Shown here in pieces: positions 1 through 9,157 of a stretch of DNA of 64,000 bases. This DNA comes from JAEUOS01 sp965279115 (GTDB lineage Bacteria > Pseudomonadota > Gammaproteobacteria > Burkholderiales > JAEUOS01). The DNA lies in contig OZ257137.1 of the NCBI GenBank assembly GCA_965279115.1, positions 4,340,001 to 4,404,000 of the forward strand, written 5' to 3'. The notes below the pieces were generated by a model. That model was given only the letters and a program-made list of their open reading frames with translations, made no database searches and had not been told where the DNA came from. The first letter of the stretch is position 1. Each line of letters starts with the position of its first letter. A program made the translations under genes and the position numbers.

Positions 1-946
1 GCACATGCGGACCGTCCCCCTGGGCCAGCAGGCTGCCGTCCTCGAATGTGTATTTCCTGACCAGCCGGTGTGATCGAGGATAGTAAAAAAGCGGGCCCGC
101 ATCGGGCAGCGCGTCCTCCAGCGCGACCCATGCGCCAGCCATCGATGCGGGCCATTGCGAATGCACGTAGGGGAAGTCCTGGTGCGCCGACTGCTGGGTG
201 CCATTCTCGAAGAGCAGCGTCTGCATGCCGGCCAGCGGTTGCCCGAGATAAAGCTCGATGAAGCGCAGGACCGCGGGCATGCACATGATCTCCGCGGCGG
301 CTTCCGAGACGTTATGGAAATCAAGGTAGCGAAACGATGTCTTGCGGAACCCCGGCGGTTGCGGAATCTCGCGTATGCCCTTGGGCAAGGGAGAGCCGGC
401 TGCGACCACCTGCAGCGCAGGCAAGGTCGTCCAGCTGGTTTCAACATCTGCCAGCAGCTTGTCGATGAGCGCGTGCGGAACCGCCGCTTGCAGCACGGCG
501 TAGCCCTCGTTGCGAAATTCGGTAAGGCGTTGCGCCTCGTCCTTGGACACCGCGCCGGACCGCAGGCGCTCGGCCATGGCGAGCGCGAAGGTGTGGTCGT
601 CCGCGTCCAGCCACGGCGCTTGCCGATCGAATTCCGCCTCCGTCAGGGCACGTGGCAACTCCATCGCCACCGGGCTTCCGTCCAAGTGTTGGCGTGATTC
701 TGCATCCAATGCCTCGATCAGATGCTGTTGCGCATCCTGGACTTCCAGCGGCAATCTCAACTGGAACGCGGCGTGGCCGTCGCCGATACCAGCGCTTTCA
801 AGATCAGGCCGATGGCCGTTCGCCAGGCAGGTACCGACGGACTTTCCGTCGACCAGAATCTCGATGGTGACCGGCGCCGCCAAGCCCGCTTCATGGGCCC
901 AGCCGTAGGCGACGCCCCCTTTGATCGTATCCAATCTTCCCCGCAC
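1..946 (-). CDS. Phytanoyl-CoA dioxygenase (PhyH) family protein, C-terminus cut by window edge
   Basis: The reading frame is open on the minus strand from a GTG at 946 to the window edge, about 315 residues, and the 3' end lies outside. A good ribosome site (AGGGAGAG, about 6 nt before the GTG) supports this start. Residues 1-70 look like a small beta-rich domain (DTIKGGVAYGWAHE, then VTIEILVDGKSVG) often found attached to glycan-related proteins. The rest matches the PhyH Fe(II)/2-oxoglutarate dioxygenase fold: an HxD-type metal motif (SAHQDFPYV) followed by MAGAWVALEDALPDAGPLF and YYPRSHR, typical of the strand that follows the metal site. The distal His/Arg would be in the missing part. 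The substrate is unknown. Fusion of the small beta domain to PhyH suggests action on a glycan or lipid, which is inference. Confidence 0.8.
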   Translation of the reverse strand, partial: MRGRLDTIKGGVAYGWAHEAGLAAPVTIEILVDGKSVGTCLANGHRPDLESAGIGDGHAAFQLRLPLEVQDAQQHLIEALDAESRQHLDGSPVAMELPRALTEAEFDRQAPWLDADDHTFALAMAERLRSGAVSKDEAQRLTEFRNEGYAVLQAAVPHALIDKLLADVETSWTTLPALQVVAAGSPLPKGIREIPQPPGFRKTSFRYLDFHNVSEAAAEIMCMPAVLRFIELYLGQPLAGMQTLLFENGTQQSAHQDFPYVHSQWPASMAGAWVALEDALPDAGPLFYYPRSHRLVRKYTFEDGSLLAQGDGPHV

Positions 947-1025
947 GCTGTTCTCTCCCTTGTGGCCTGAATGTTACGCCAACCTGATTCGGCGATTCAT
1001 GCTGTTTTGCACGTCCCCGGCGGGA

Positions 1026-2105
1026 TCAAGACGTGCTTTCACTGGTTGTCATCGCGCGGGCCTTGGCGATCGATGGCCGTTCGATCCAGATGTACATCGC
1101 ATAGGAGGCGGCGATCGAAACCGCAGTGGCAACGATCGGTGCCAGCGGCCGCATCGAAACGGCCAGGACCGGAACGATCCATTTGAGCACGATCGCACCG
1201 AGGATGCCGTGCAGCAAGTACAGCGAGTAAGAAATGTCCCCGAGGAATTTGAGGACCGGCGGCGCCTCGCGCAGGCGCACACTCAGCCAGAATATCGCCA
1301 GCGCGTAGAACACCGAAACAAGATAACTGTTTTCAGCCTTGTAAAACGCTGTGTGGATCTGGCTCAGGCCGTACATGAATATCACGAGGTTGGCGAGTGC
1401 CAGCAGCAGGCTTTCGTAGTGGCCGCTGCGTCCGCTGTGCCACAGGTAGCCGATCACGCCGAGGATCAGCAGCGGTACATAGGCCACCGTGGCGGCGAAC
1501 AGGAAAAACGAGTCGCCGTGCATCCTGGCCATGGCGAGAACCAGCATCACGAAGCCGCTGAGCATAAGCACCCCGGCCGCGGCGCGTTTGCCTTTCAGGA
1601 GCGGGGCAGCGAAGAATATCGCCACGTAGAACACCACCTCGATGGCGAGCGTCCAGGCAACGCCGACCACGATTACCTGGGGTATCGTGACATAACCCAC
1701 AAGCGTGAGCGCGAGTAGGTAGTTTTCCAGCGGGCGAAGGCCGGTTGTCAGGGCATCGATGCCCATCACCAGCATGATGGTGGCCGCGAAAGGCGGAAAG
1801 ATGCGCATGAACCTGCGTATCGCGAACGCGCGTGAGGTTTCCTCGATGGCCGACTTGGCGATGACGAAGCCGCTGACCAGGAAGAATATGCACACCCCCA
1901 GCCAGCCGAAGTCCTGGATGATGCCGGCAGGCGCGGAAAAATAGTTGCGGATGAATTCGGCGGGGGCGAACGGCTTGCCCGTAAGGCGCTCGCCGTGGAG
2001 GGCGAACAGGTGGTCGTAGACCACCATCATCACCGCCACCCCGCGCAGGGCGTCCAGGGAATGGAAGCGCTGCGTGCCTGGTTCGTTCCGGCTTGCACTG
2101 GTCAT
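1026..2105 (-). CDS. Acyltransferase family 3 (OafA/YrhL-like) integral membrane protein
   Basis: About 360 residues with roughly ten hydrophobic segments. It opens with the family signature SLDALRGVAVMMVVYDHLF, whose His is the conserved catalytic or acyl-binding residue of membrane O-acyltransferases. It ends with a helix followed by YIWIERPSIAKAR, also typical of the family. Such enzymes O-acylate surface sugars using acyl-CoA at the inner membrane. An ATG at 2162 is in frame, but it lies inside the T-tract of the upstream terminator, so the ATG at 2105 is the more likely start, although its ribosome site is weak. It sits just downstream of a PEP-CTERM/exopolysaccharide locus, so decoration of that polymer is a reasonable guess. 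Confidence 0.85.
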   Translation of the reverse strand: MTSASRNEPGTQRFHSLDALRGVAVMMVVYDHLFALHGERLTGKPFAPAEFIRNYFSAPAGIIQDFGWLGVCIFFLVSGFVIAKSAIEETSRAFAIRRFMRIFPPFAATIMLVMGIDALTTGLRPLENYLLALTLVGYVTIPQVIVVGVAWTLAIEVVFYVAIFFAAPLLKGKRAAAGVLMLSGFVMLVLAMARMHGDSFFLFAATVAYVPLLILGVIGYLWHSGRSGHYESLLLALANLVIFMYGLSQIHTAFYKAENSYLVSVFYALAIFWLSVRLREAPPVLKFLGDISYSLYLLHGILGAIVLKWIVPVLAVSMRPLAPIVATAVSIAASYAMYIWIERPSIAKARAMTTSESTS

Positions 2106-2156
2106 GTTTGCAACTCGAATCGTTTCCGCGGACGGTGCGAAAAAGCCGCGATGATA

Positions 2157-2189
2157 AAACAAAAGCCCCTACCGCAGGGCGGTAGGGGC
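2157..2189 (-). terminator. Intrinsic terminator of the PEP-CTERM gene
   Basis: A perfect 11-bp stem (GCCCCTACCGC / GCGGTAGGGGC, 2165-2189) with a 3-nt loop is followed on the minus strand by TTTTGTTTT (2156-2164). It lies 24 nt after the stop of the PEP-CTERM gene and just before the acyltransferase start. The two minus-strand genes are therefore probably separate transcripts. Confidence 0.9.
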
Positions 2190-2212
2190 TTCGACAAACG
2201 GAGTTTCAGGTA

Positions 2213-3163
2213 TTAGGCAGCGATGCGGCGGCGACGGGTCACTGCACCACCGGCGACCAGCGCCAAGCCAAACAGTGCCAAGGAAACCGGCTCAGGCACA
2301 GCAACCGTGCGGGCATTGATCACCAGGTTCGCACCAATCACACCGCTGGTCGGCGGCAGGATCGTGTTGTAGTTACCGTTTGCCGTACCGTCAGCATCGA
2401 TTCCGATAACAACGGGCGGACCTTGAGAGACCACCCCGTCGGTGTCGAAATTAGCCAGGGCAGCACCACCAGTTGCGGAGAACAGGCCAGAGAGACCGAA
2501 GGACCTAGGTCCAGGAGACCCGGTGTTGTTGTAGGTCAGTGACACCGAACCAACGTCGAACTGCGAAAGCGTCAACCATGGTGTAGACGGGCCATCGCTG
2601 ACAGTAGCGGCATTCGCGAGTGCCTGGAGATTCGCAGCGGTCTGGTTATTGTTGTAGGTAGTGGCCGCCGTTTGGTAGCCGGCAGTATTGGTCTGGTAGA
2701 AATCGATCGTGCCACCCACCAAAGCTGCGGTGATAATCACTTGCCCTGCCCCACCCGTCGCAATCGCGTTGGTACCGGTCAACTGCCAGTCACGCAACAT
2801 GTAAGTGAGTTGGGTTGCGGTTCCAATATTGTTGATCAGGGTGACGATACCCCAGCCTTGGAAGAACTGGCCGTTCTGCACCGTGCTCCCAGGGTTACCG
2901 GCCGGTACGACCAGGTTGTTTATGACGTCAACGCTGCCGTTTGCGCCGGCAGCAGCGGCGCCGTTAATGGCCGTGCCGGCTGCGATACTGTTGTTCACCG
3001 AGCTAAGAAACAACTGGCCCGCCGTATCGATACGGGTATTCGAGGTCAAGGATGCCGTCGGCGTCCAAGTAATACCATCTACCGTAATGGCGTTGGCGGC
3101 AAACGACGCAACCATCGCCAGCGCGGTAACTGCACCGCTGAGCAACTTTCCGTACTTGGTCAT
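2213..3163 (-). CDS. PEP-CTERM sorting-domain surface protein
   Basis: 316 residues. The N-terminus is a Sec signal peptide (cleavage near AANA-ITVDG, residue 25). The middle is rich in Asn, Gly, Thr and Ala with no recognised enzyme domain, as is usual for these exported, often glycosylated proteins. The C-terminus is a textbook PEP-CTERM signal: VPEP, a hydrophobic helix (SLALFGLALVAGG) and a basic tail (RRRRIAA). Exosortase (EpsH/XrtA) cleaves such tails during export to the surface or extracellular matrix. The start is supported by GGAGA 6 nt upstream. A strong sigma-54 promoter lies about 55 nt upstream and the PrsR/PrsK genes are adjacent, so PrsR-dependent expression is very likely. 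The precise role is unknown; biofilm or floc matrix is the usual proposal. Confidence 0.93.
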   Translation of the reverse strand: MTKYGKLLSGAVTALAMVASFAANAITVDGITWTPTASLTSNTRIDTAGQLFLSSVNNSIAAGTAINGAAAAGANGSVDVINNLVVPAGNPGSTVQNGQFFQGWGIVTLINNIGTATQLTYMLRDWQLTGTNAIATGGAGQVIITAALVGGTIDFYQTNTAGYQTAATTYNNNQTAANLQALANAATVSDGPSTPWLTLSQFDVGSVSLTYNNTGSPGPRSFGLSGLFSATGGAALANFDTDGVVSQGPPVVIGIDADGTANGNYNTILPPTSGVIGANLVINARTVAVPEPVSLALFGLALVAGGAVTRRRRIAA

Positions 3164-3216
3164 ATCAATCTCCAGTGGTCTGAAATTCAGGAATCTTTAC
3201 TTCGCATGGATAATAA

Positions 3217-3232
3217 AGCAGTGACCGTGCCA
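3217..3232 (-). promoter_or_regulatory. Sigma-54 promoter of the PEP-CTERM gene
   Basis: On the minus strand the sequence TGGCACGGTCACTGCT matches the consensus TGGCACGrNNNTTGCW at every fixed position but one (C for T before TGC). The -24 GG and -12 GC spacing is correct. It predicts a start near 3206 and a leader of about 43 nt. The adjacent gene encodes a sigma-54 activator (PrsR), which fits. Confidence 0.85.
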
Positions 3233-3422
3233 CATTTCGAAAAATAAATATAAGTGATTGATATAAAAAGAATATTATGAGGACGGATCGGCGAAAAAGA
3301 ATGGCATTCAAGCCTTGGTCACGTCGGCTGTAAAATTTTTCGACAACCCATTCTTGGTCTGAAGCGGCGTTCGCGCTGCCTTTCAGCATGGTGACTCTCG
3401 AAGCCCCGAATTGACGACCGGT

Positions 3423-4787
3423 TCACTTGAGGCCGAACCGGTGCAGCAAGTCGTACAAAGTCGGCCGGCTGATACCCAGCAAGTCGGCAGCTTTGGCCAG
3501 ATTGTCATCGGTTCGCGCCAGGGCGGCGATGACCGCCTGTCTCTCCGCCGCATCCCGGACCTTCCGGAGGTTCAGGTTGTCCGGATCCGCAGGGTTGCCG
3601 CCAAGGTCACCAACGTCGGCAGCGGTGATCTGGCTGCCTTCAGCCATGATGACGGTCCGCTTGATGCAGTTTTCCAGCTCGCGCACGTTGCCAGGCCAAG
3701 GGTGGCCTACCAGGGCCTGCACAGCGTCGTCGCTGAGGCTGAGTGAGCTGCGGTTTTGCTGCGCCGCAAAACGGCGCACAAAAGCGTGGGCGAGCAGGGC
3801 AACGTCACCAATCCGGTTGCGCAGTGGGGGGATGTTGACCACGATCTCGGCAAGCCTGTAATAGAGATCCTCCCGGTAGCGGCCCTGCTGGGTCAGCTGT
3901 TTCAGGTCCTGGTGGGTGGCACAGACGATGCGAACGTTGACCGGGATCTCCTGGCGCCCGCCGACGCGTTCAATGACGCGCTCCTGGATGAAGCGGAGGA
4001 TTTTGGCCTGCAGCGCCAGCGGCAGGTCTCCGATCTCGTCGAGAAACAGCGTGCCGTTGTTGGCTGTCTCTATCTTGCCAAGGGTGGTCTTGGAGGCACC
4101 GGTGAAGGCGCCCTTTTCGTAGCCGAAGAGTTCACTTTCCAGCAGGTTTTCCGGAATCGCAGCGCAATTGATGGCTACGAAACGCTCACCCTTTCTGGGT
4201 GAGGCCTCATGCAGGCCGCGGGCGAGCAGTTCCTTGCCGGTGCCGGATTCGCCCAGCAGGAGGACCGTGGCGTTGCTGGCTGCCACCTTCTCGATCACCC
4301 GGCAATTGCGCAACATTTCAGGGTCGCGGGTGATCAGGCCGCTCATCACATCCGGCTGGCGCATCACCGAAAGCCGGCGGTTTTCCTGCTGCAGGTCATG
4401 CAGGCGGAACGCGCGCTCGATGGTGAGGTTCAGCAACTCGGGTTCGAACGGCTTGGCAAAAAAGTCATAGGCCCCCAACCCGACCGCTCGCAGCGCGTTG
4501 GCCTGGTCGTTCTGGCCTGTCAGGACGATCACCTTTGTTTCGGGGGCGATCGACAGGATTTGCTCGAGCAGGCGGAAGCCCTCGGAGGTCGAGTCCGGAT
4601 CCGGTGGCAAACCCAGGTCCATTGTGATGACGGGCGGCTCGTGGCGGCGGATCTGCGCGATTGCGCTTTCCGCGTCGCCCGCCACCAGGGTTTCGAACTT
4701 GTCGAACGACCAGCGTAGCTGCTTTTGCAGGGCAGGGTCGTCCTCGACAATCAGCAACGGTCGGCGTTTTGCCGTGTTATCACTCAT
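3423..4787 (-). CDS. prsR: PEP-CTERM-box sigma-54-dependent response regulator PrsR
   Basis: 454 residues, NtrC-type architecture. The receiver domain occupies residues 1-125 with the acidic pair ED(15-17) and phosphoacceptor D57 (VITMDLGLP). The AAA+ domain is at about 150-390, with Walker A GESGTGKE, the sigma-54 contact loop GAFTGA and Walker B FLDEIGDLPL. A Fis-type helix-turn-helix is at the extreme C-terminus (KAADLLGISRPTLYDLL). The start codon overlaps the end of prsK by 4 nt (ATGA), so the two are co-translated. The family is known as the regulator associated with PEP-CTERM/exosortase systems. In floc-forming relatives PrsK/PrsR together with RpoN drive PEP-CTERM genes (recalled literature, not checked). 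The sigma-54 promoter of the neighbouring PEP-CTERM gene is the obvious target. Confidence 0.93.
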   Translation of the reverse strand: MSDNTAKRRPLLIVEDDPALQKQLRWSFDKFETLVAGDAESAIAQIRRHEPPVITMDLGLPPDPDSTSEGFRLLEQILSIAPETKVIVLTGQNDQANALRAVGLGAYDFFAKPFEPELLNLTIERAFRLHDLQQENRRLSVMRQPDVMSGLITRDPEMLRNCRVIEKVAASNATVLLLGESGTGKELLARGLHEASPRKGERFVAINCAAIPENLLESELFGYEKGAFTGASKTTLGKIETANNGTLFLDEIGDLPLALQAKILRFIQERVIERVGGRQEIPVNVRIVCATHQDLKQLTQQGRYREDLYYRLAEIVVNIPPLRNRIGDVALLAHAFVRRFAAQQNRSSLSLSDDAVQALVGHPWPGNVRELENCIKRTVIMAEGSQITAADVGDLGGNPADPDNLNLRKVRDAAERQAVIAALARTDDNLAKAADLLGISRPTLYDLLHRFGLK

Positions 4788-6916
4788 GCGGCCACTTTCC
4801 CAGGCAGGTCAAGCAGATCGGATTGTTGATCCAGTTCAAAGAGCGGCAGGTGAAGCGAAATCGTGGTTCCGACGCCAACCTCGCTGCGTACATCGAGCTT
4901 ACCGCCAATCTCCTGGGTGTATTGGAAGCTCTCATATGCGCCAATGCCCATGCCGGCCTTTTTTGTGGTTTGGAACGGACGAAACAGGTGTTCGCGAATG
5001 AATTCCGGTGTCATGCCGATCCCGTTGTCGCGCACCTCGACGACGGCTTGTCCGCTGCGGCGCTCAAGCTTGACCTGTACGCGGCCGCGCGATGCCATCG
5101 CTTCGGTCGCATCCAGCGCATTTTGCACCAGATGCCCGACGACACGCTCGATGCGCTCTTCGTGGCCGCGCGTCATCGCACGCTCGCCGATTGTGACCTC
5201 CACGCCGCGGCCGTGGGGTGCTTTCGCCGCGCCGATTCGTTCAATGATCGCGGCCAGATCAACCCCCACCGGCGTGCCCGGCGGGGTGGCGCCTTCCCTG
5301 AGCTGCAGCATCAACTGGCGCATGCGTTCAACCGAATGATGTACTGTCATGCGCATGTCGGCCTGGAACTCCGGGTTGTCGCCATGGCGCTCGGCATTTT
5401 TCAACAGCAAGGCCAACTGCGTCACGATGTTCTTGAGGTCGTGGACCACGAAGGCCGACATGCGGTTGAAGGAGTCGAACTTGCGTGCTTCCAGCAGTGC
5501 TTCGGTGGCCTGCATCTGGGTAAGAAAACTCGCTGCCTGCCGACCGGCGGTTCGCAACAGGTCATTGACTTCCCAGTTGACATCCAGATCGGTTCGGGCG
5601 CTTGCCAGCATTGAGAATCCGATCAGGCTTTCGCCTGCCATCAGCGGCACAATCAGCCAGGCATTGGGAAACTGCGCTACCCATTCCGGCAATGCGAGGC
5701 TGGCGTAGCGCCCAGGAAAGCTGCGGTACTCCTCCATGTTGATCACCCAGCCGCTGCGTTCAATAAACCTGCACATCGGCGATTCCGACGACTCGCGGGC
5801 ATCGCTCGCCGGCATGTTCCAGCGTGCCATCTGGGTGAATTCCCTTGTCGCGGGGTCCTTGATCCACAGGCTTCCCGCCGGACTTTCCACCAGGTTCGCA
5901 AGTCCTCGAATAACCTGTTGTCCCATCGACTCCGGGGTGTTCTGGTTCGAAAGCGTGTGGGTGAAGCGCAGCCATTCCTCGCGATAGTCGTAGCGGTAAC
6001 TGAAAAAATGTTTTCCCACCAGTACGCGCAATCGGGCGCGTGTCGATGCCGAGAAGATCAAGACGCCAAGGCCCAGAAGCAGGGCGAATATCACCGCCAC
6101 CGCCAACGCGCGATTCCAGTCCCCGCCAAAGCTGCGTACGTAGTAGCCGACGGCCGCCATGAAAAGCAGGTAGCCGCCGGCCAGAATGAAGGTCGCCGAA
6201 TGGAAAGCGGCTTTCTGCGACAGCCTTATCTTCGCAACCCAGTCCTTGGTGCGGGTAACGGAGGTCCAAAGCAGGGGCGCGACGAGGGCATGCACGAAAC
6301 CGCGGGCGCTGAAAACATCGGCGTCCAGTGTCTTGAACAGCACTGCATCGGACGAAAGATAGATATCGAACAGGAAAAACCCCGCCAGGCCGACCGCGAG
6401 CGGCTTCACGTGCCAAATGGAATCGGATGACAGGTTTCGGACCAGTTGTTCAAGCAGTAACAACGCGAACACCGACATGCCCAGCGCATGCATCCAGGTG
6501 GCGGAACTCCAGGCGACCTGCGAGATGCCACCCAGGATGAACGTTGCCTGCACAACCAGCCCGGCGGCAACCAGCGAGCCGCCGATAAGCCTGAGCGACA
6601 AGCGTGCTGTTACAGCTTTTCCCGCACCGGGTGTGGCGCCTTCGAGCAAAGACAGCATGAACGCATACCAGGCGCCGTAGCGAACGACGTCGACGACCTG
6701 CTCGGCGATAAACAGAAAGTGGCTCGATGTCAGCGCGAAGGCCAGGCCGAGCGCGCCCCAAATCGCCGCAAACCCCACTGCGAACATGAGGGCCCGATCG
6801 TTCGCGCCGGATCGAACCTGCCTTTTGGAAACGGCCAGCGCCACGGCGAACGCGGCGTAGGCGAATGCGGCAAGCCCGTAGCTCCAGGCGGCAAACAGCG
6901 CGCTCCCGTTTTGCAT
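4784..6916 (-). CDS. prsK: PEP-CTERM system histidine kinase PrsK
   Basis: 710 residues. The N-terminal 280 residues hold about eight to nine membrane helices. A GAF-like region follows (about 320-480), then a dimerisation/phosphoacceptor segment with VVHDLKN (His of the H box). The C-terminus is a HATPase with N box VVGHLVQNALDATEA and glycine-rich boxes VEVRDNGIGM and GMGIGAYESFQY. This is the characteristic layout of the XrtA/PEP-CTERM-associated kinase family. Its stop overlaps the prsR start, forming a prsK-prsR operon. The signal sensed is unknown. The ATG at 6916 has no strong ribosome site, so the exact start is a little uncertain. Confidence 0.92.
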   Translation of the reverse strand: MQNGSALFAAWSYGLAAFAYAAFAVALAVSKRQVRSGANDRALMFAVGFAAIWGALGLAFALTSSHFLFIAEQVVDVVRYGAWYAFMLSLLEGATPGAGKAVTARLSLRLIGGSLVAAGLVVQATFILGGISQVAWSSATWMHALGMSVFALLLLEQLVRNLSSDSIWHVKPLAVGLAGFFLFDIYLSSDAVLFKTLDADVFSARGFVHALVAPLLWTSVTRTKDWVAKIRLSQKAAFHSATFILAGGYLLFMAAVGYYVRSFGGDWNRALAVAVIFALLLGLGVLIFSASTRARLRVLVGKHFFSYRYDYREEWLRFTHTLSNQNTPESMGQQVIRGLANLVESPAGSLWIKDPATREFTQMARWNMPASDARESSESPMCRFIERSGWVINMEEYRSFPGRYASLALPEWVAQFPNAWLIVPLMAGESLIGFSMLASARTDLDVNWEVNDLLRTAGRQAASFLTQMQATEALLEARKFDSFNRMSAFVVHDLKNIVTQLALLLKNAERHGDNPEFQADMRMTVHHSVERMRQLMLQLREGATPPGTPVGVDLAAIIERIGAAKAPHGRGVEVTIGERAMTRGHEERIERVVGHLVQNALDATEAMASRGRVQVKLERRSGQAVVEVRDNGIGMTPEFIREHLFRPFQTTKKAGMGIGAYESFQYTQEIGGKLDVRSEVGVGTTISLHLPLFELDQQSDLLDLPGKVAA

Positions 6917-7200
6917 GTGGTCGCAATGGGGTGGGTTGAGTTCAGGAAGGGGGCGTGCTCGTGCGCTTGCCGGGTCGTGGCCTGAATGCCTTCAGGCACG
7001 ACCTGCCGCAATGTGCGCCATGCCATGAACCGCGCCCCGCCATTTGCGGACATTTTACCGGTTGCGGGGGCCGCCGAAACCTTTCCCAGGTGGATATAGC
7101 CTGGGTTCTCGTCGGATATGTAACCCAGGCAATCTGTCAGTAAAGGCGGACCAATCGAAAACCTCAGGGTCCTGCAGAAGTGGAGCCTGCCGAGGCCTGC

Positions 7201-8583
7201 TTACTGAGCGCCCTTGCCTGTAAGCACAACCCCTACCGTTTCGAACAGGACCACCAAGTCAAGAAACAGCGTGTGATTCTTGACATAGTAGAGGTCATAT
7301 TGCAGCTTCTCAGCCGAATCCTCGACCGATGCGCCATAGTGGTATCGCACTTGCGCCCATCCGGTTACACCGGGCTTGACACTGTGCCGGACGGCATAGA
7401 ACGGAATCTCGCGTGTGAGTTGGTCGACAAAAAACGGGCGCTCGGGACGAGGGCCAACCATACTCATGTCGCCCTTGAGCACGTTTACAAGTTGTGGCAA
7501 CTCGTCAATGCGCGTCTTGCGGATAAAGCGGCCCACCCGTGTGACCCGGCTGTCATTGCCTGTCGCCCAGCGCGGCTTGCCGTCCTTCTCTGCGTCGGTG
7601 CGCATGCTGCGGAACTTGATTACGTTGAACAAGCGTCCATTCATGCCGACCCGTTCCTGCCGGTAAAAGATCGGAAAGCCGCTTTCTATCGCGATCAGGA
7701 TGATCGTAAGCAACATGATGGGCAAGGCCAAAACCAGGAGGATCGACGCGAAAGTAATGTCGAAGACCCGCTTGACTAGGGTGCGGACGAAGCCCTGGCG
7801 GAAGCCGTCGCCGAAAATCAGCCAGCCCGCACGAAGTGCGTCAAGGCGGATCTGCCCGAGCGTCTGCTCGAAATGGCTCGCCAGGTCGAGCACTTTCACG
7901 CCATACAGCTTGCAATCGAGCAGTTCGCGCAGCGGCATCGCGCCGCCGCGACGCTCGCTTAGTGCGACTACGATTTCGTCGACCTTGAGGGCGCGCGCGG
8001 TATCGGTGAGGGAAGTCGTATTGGGCAGGAGCCGGTCGGCGGGCACCTTGACGATTTCTTCAGTCGGACTCGGGTAGTAGCCGACGATCAGGACGTTCGG
8101 ATCCGATTTGTCCAGGGCGCGACGAACCGCCAGGGCGTGTTCTCCGGCGCCGAAGATCAGGACGCGTCGCACCAGCATCGGAGAGGGCCCCGAGTGGGCC
8201 ATGCCAAGTCGATGCACCACCATGCCGAAAACAGCGGTCATGGCAGGTACGGCAAGCAATTCACGTCCATGGCTGGTAAGAGGGGCAAATCCGAAAATGG
8301 CGTAAGCGAAAAGTGCGGCCATCAGCAGGGAGAAGCCCGCACGCATGAGCGACTGAAAGACGCTGCGGGAATGGGCACGCTGGTAGAAGCCAAGCCATGC
8401 GTTCAGTGCGAGTGTTGTGACGGCCAAGGCAAGCGAACAAGCCACCACCACCGGAAGATCAACAGTCAACTGGCTGCCGACCCACATCACCGCCGCGATG
8501 ATGCCGACCGTGACGAACGAAAAGTCCGTGGCGATCTCAAGGACGGTACGAAGTTTCAGCCAGTGATTGAAAAGCTTGATCAT
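7201..8583 (-). CDS. Exopolysaccharide undecaprenyl-phosphate sugar transferase, PEP-CTERM/EpsH-associated type
   Basis: 460 residues. Four N-terminal membrane helices and a nucleotide-binding-like CoA_binding_3 region (RRVLIFGAGEHALAVRRAL) precede the C-terminal bacterial sugar transferase domain. That domain contains KRVFDITFASILL, FYRQERVGMNGRLFNVIKFRSM, the catalytic RKTRIDELPQL with Asp-Glu, SMVGPRPERP and KPGVTGWAQV. The family initiates exopolysaccharide synthesis by transferring a sugar-phosphate to undecaprenyl phosphate at the inner membrane. A longer frame starts at 8625, but ATG 8583 has a good ribosome site (GGGAGCG). Co-location with prsK/prsR fits the exosortase-linked EPS locus; the rest of that locus is not in this window. 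Confidence 0.92.
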   Translation of the reverse strand: MIKLFNHWLKLRTVLEIATDFSFVTVGIIAAVMWVGSQLTVDLPVVVACSLALAVTTLALNAWLGFYQRAHSRSVFQSLMRAGFSLLMAALFAYAIFGFAPLTSHGRELLAVPAMTAVFGMVVHRLGMAHSGPSPMLVRRVLIFGAGEHALAVRRALDKSDPNVLIVGYYPSPTEEIVKVPADRLLPNTTSLTDTARALKVDEIVVALSERRGGAMPLRELLDCKLYGVKVLDLASHFEQTLGQIRLDALRAGWLIFGDGFRQGFVRTLVKRVFDITFASILLVLALPIMLLTIILIAIESGFPIFYRQERVGMNGRLFNVIKFRSMRTDAEKDGKPRWATGNDSRVTRVGRFIRKTRIDELPQLVNVLKGDMSMVGPRPERPFFVDQLTREIPFYAVRHSVKPGVTGWAQVRYHYGASVEDSAEKLQYDLYYVKNHTLFLDLVVLFETVGVVLTGKGAQ

Positions 8584-9157
8584 TATTGTTCGCTCCCTTT
8601 GCCAGCGTTGCCAATTGCGGCACAAACCTCAGGAAAAGTGGAAATATTCGTTTGATGCAGCTTGTATCCAAAGGTAACCGGGAACCCGATGTTTTCCTAT
8701 CCCGGAAATGTCAATTGATGTCAATTGGACGGCACTTGATGGTGACTTTTCTCACGGAACTGCGAGGTGAAACATTGATTCACAAAGCGTTTCTTTGCCA
8801 GCTCGGTTTCCGCTCTATGCCAGCGGCATGGATTCGGCATTCCATTGGCATGGATCCAAGGATGACAACGGCATCGAAACCGGGAACTTGAGGGAAAACC
8901 GCGTGCATTTCCTGCTTTTGCTTCCGGGACCCGATTCTCTACGCGTTGGGTGAAAGTTGCGTGACGAAAAGCTGGGGGGACGTGATATTCGGCACGTAGC
9001 CGAGAAAATTTCACACTTTTTGACAAATTGGCGAAGTCAGGCATCCGCTGCTGCGCTGTTTATGCGAAATGCATATTCGCCATCTGGGCCGGAAGCACCC
9101 CCAACCTGCGGGAGGGGATGTGGAACGACCAGGTTTTCTGAAAGGGCGGCCAGTAGT
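8584..9157. other. 574-nt gene-free stretch between the sugar transferase and tRNA-Arg
   Basis: No convincing gene is seen. It is less GC-rich than its surroundings and contains a tandem repeat at 8709-8728. It also has two copies of GGCATGGAT about 23 nt apart near 8827-8857, with ATTCCAT between them making a partial inverted repeat. It probably carries the promoter and regulatory region of the minus-strand sugar transferase. A 107-codon minus frame at 8721-9044 has no recognisable features and is not called. Confidence 0.5.
8709..8728 (-). promoter_or_regulatory. Tandem TGTCAATTG repeat; candidate promoter or operator of the sugar transferase
   Basis: Plus-strand TGTCAATTGA followed directly by TGTCAATTGG. 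Read on the minus strand this gives two TTGACA hexamers 10 nt apart. The upstream one is followed after 17 nt by GATAGG, a weak -10. The repeat lies about 130 nt before the sugar transferase start. It could be a -35 region or a regulator site; the sequence alone does not decide. Confidence 0.35.

Noticed and set aside
2106..2162. Longer start of the acyltransferase at 2162
   Set aside because: It would begin inside the T-tract of the PEP-CTERM terminator; ATG 2105 is a better start.
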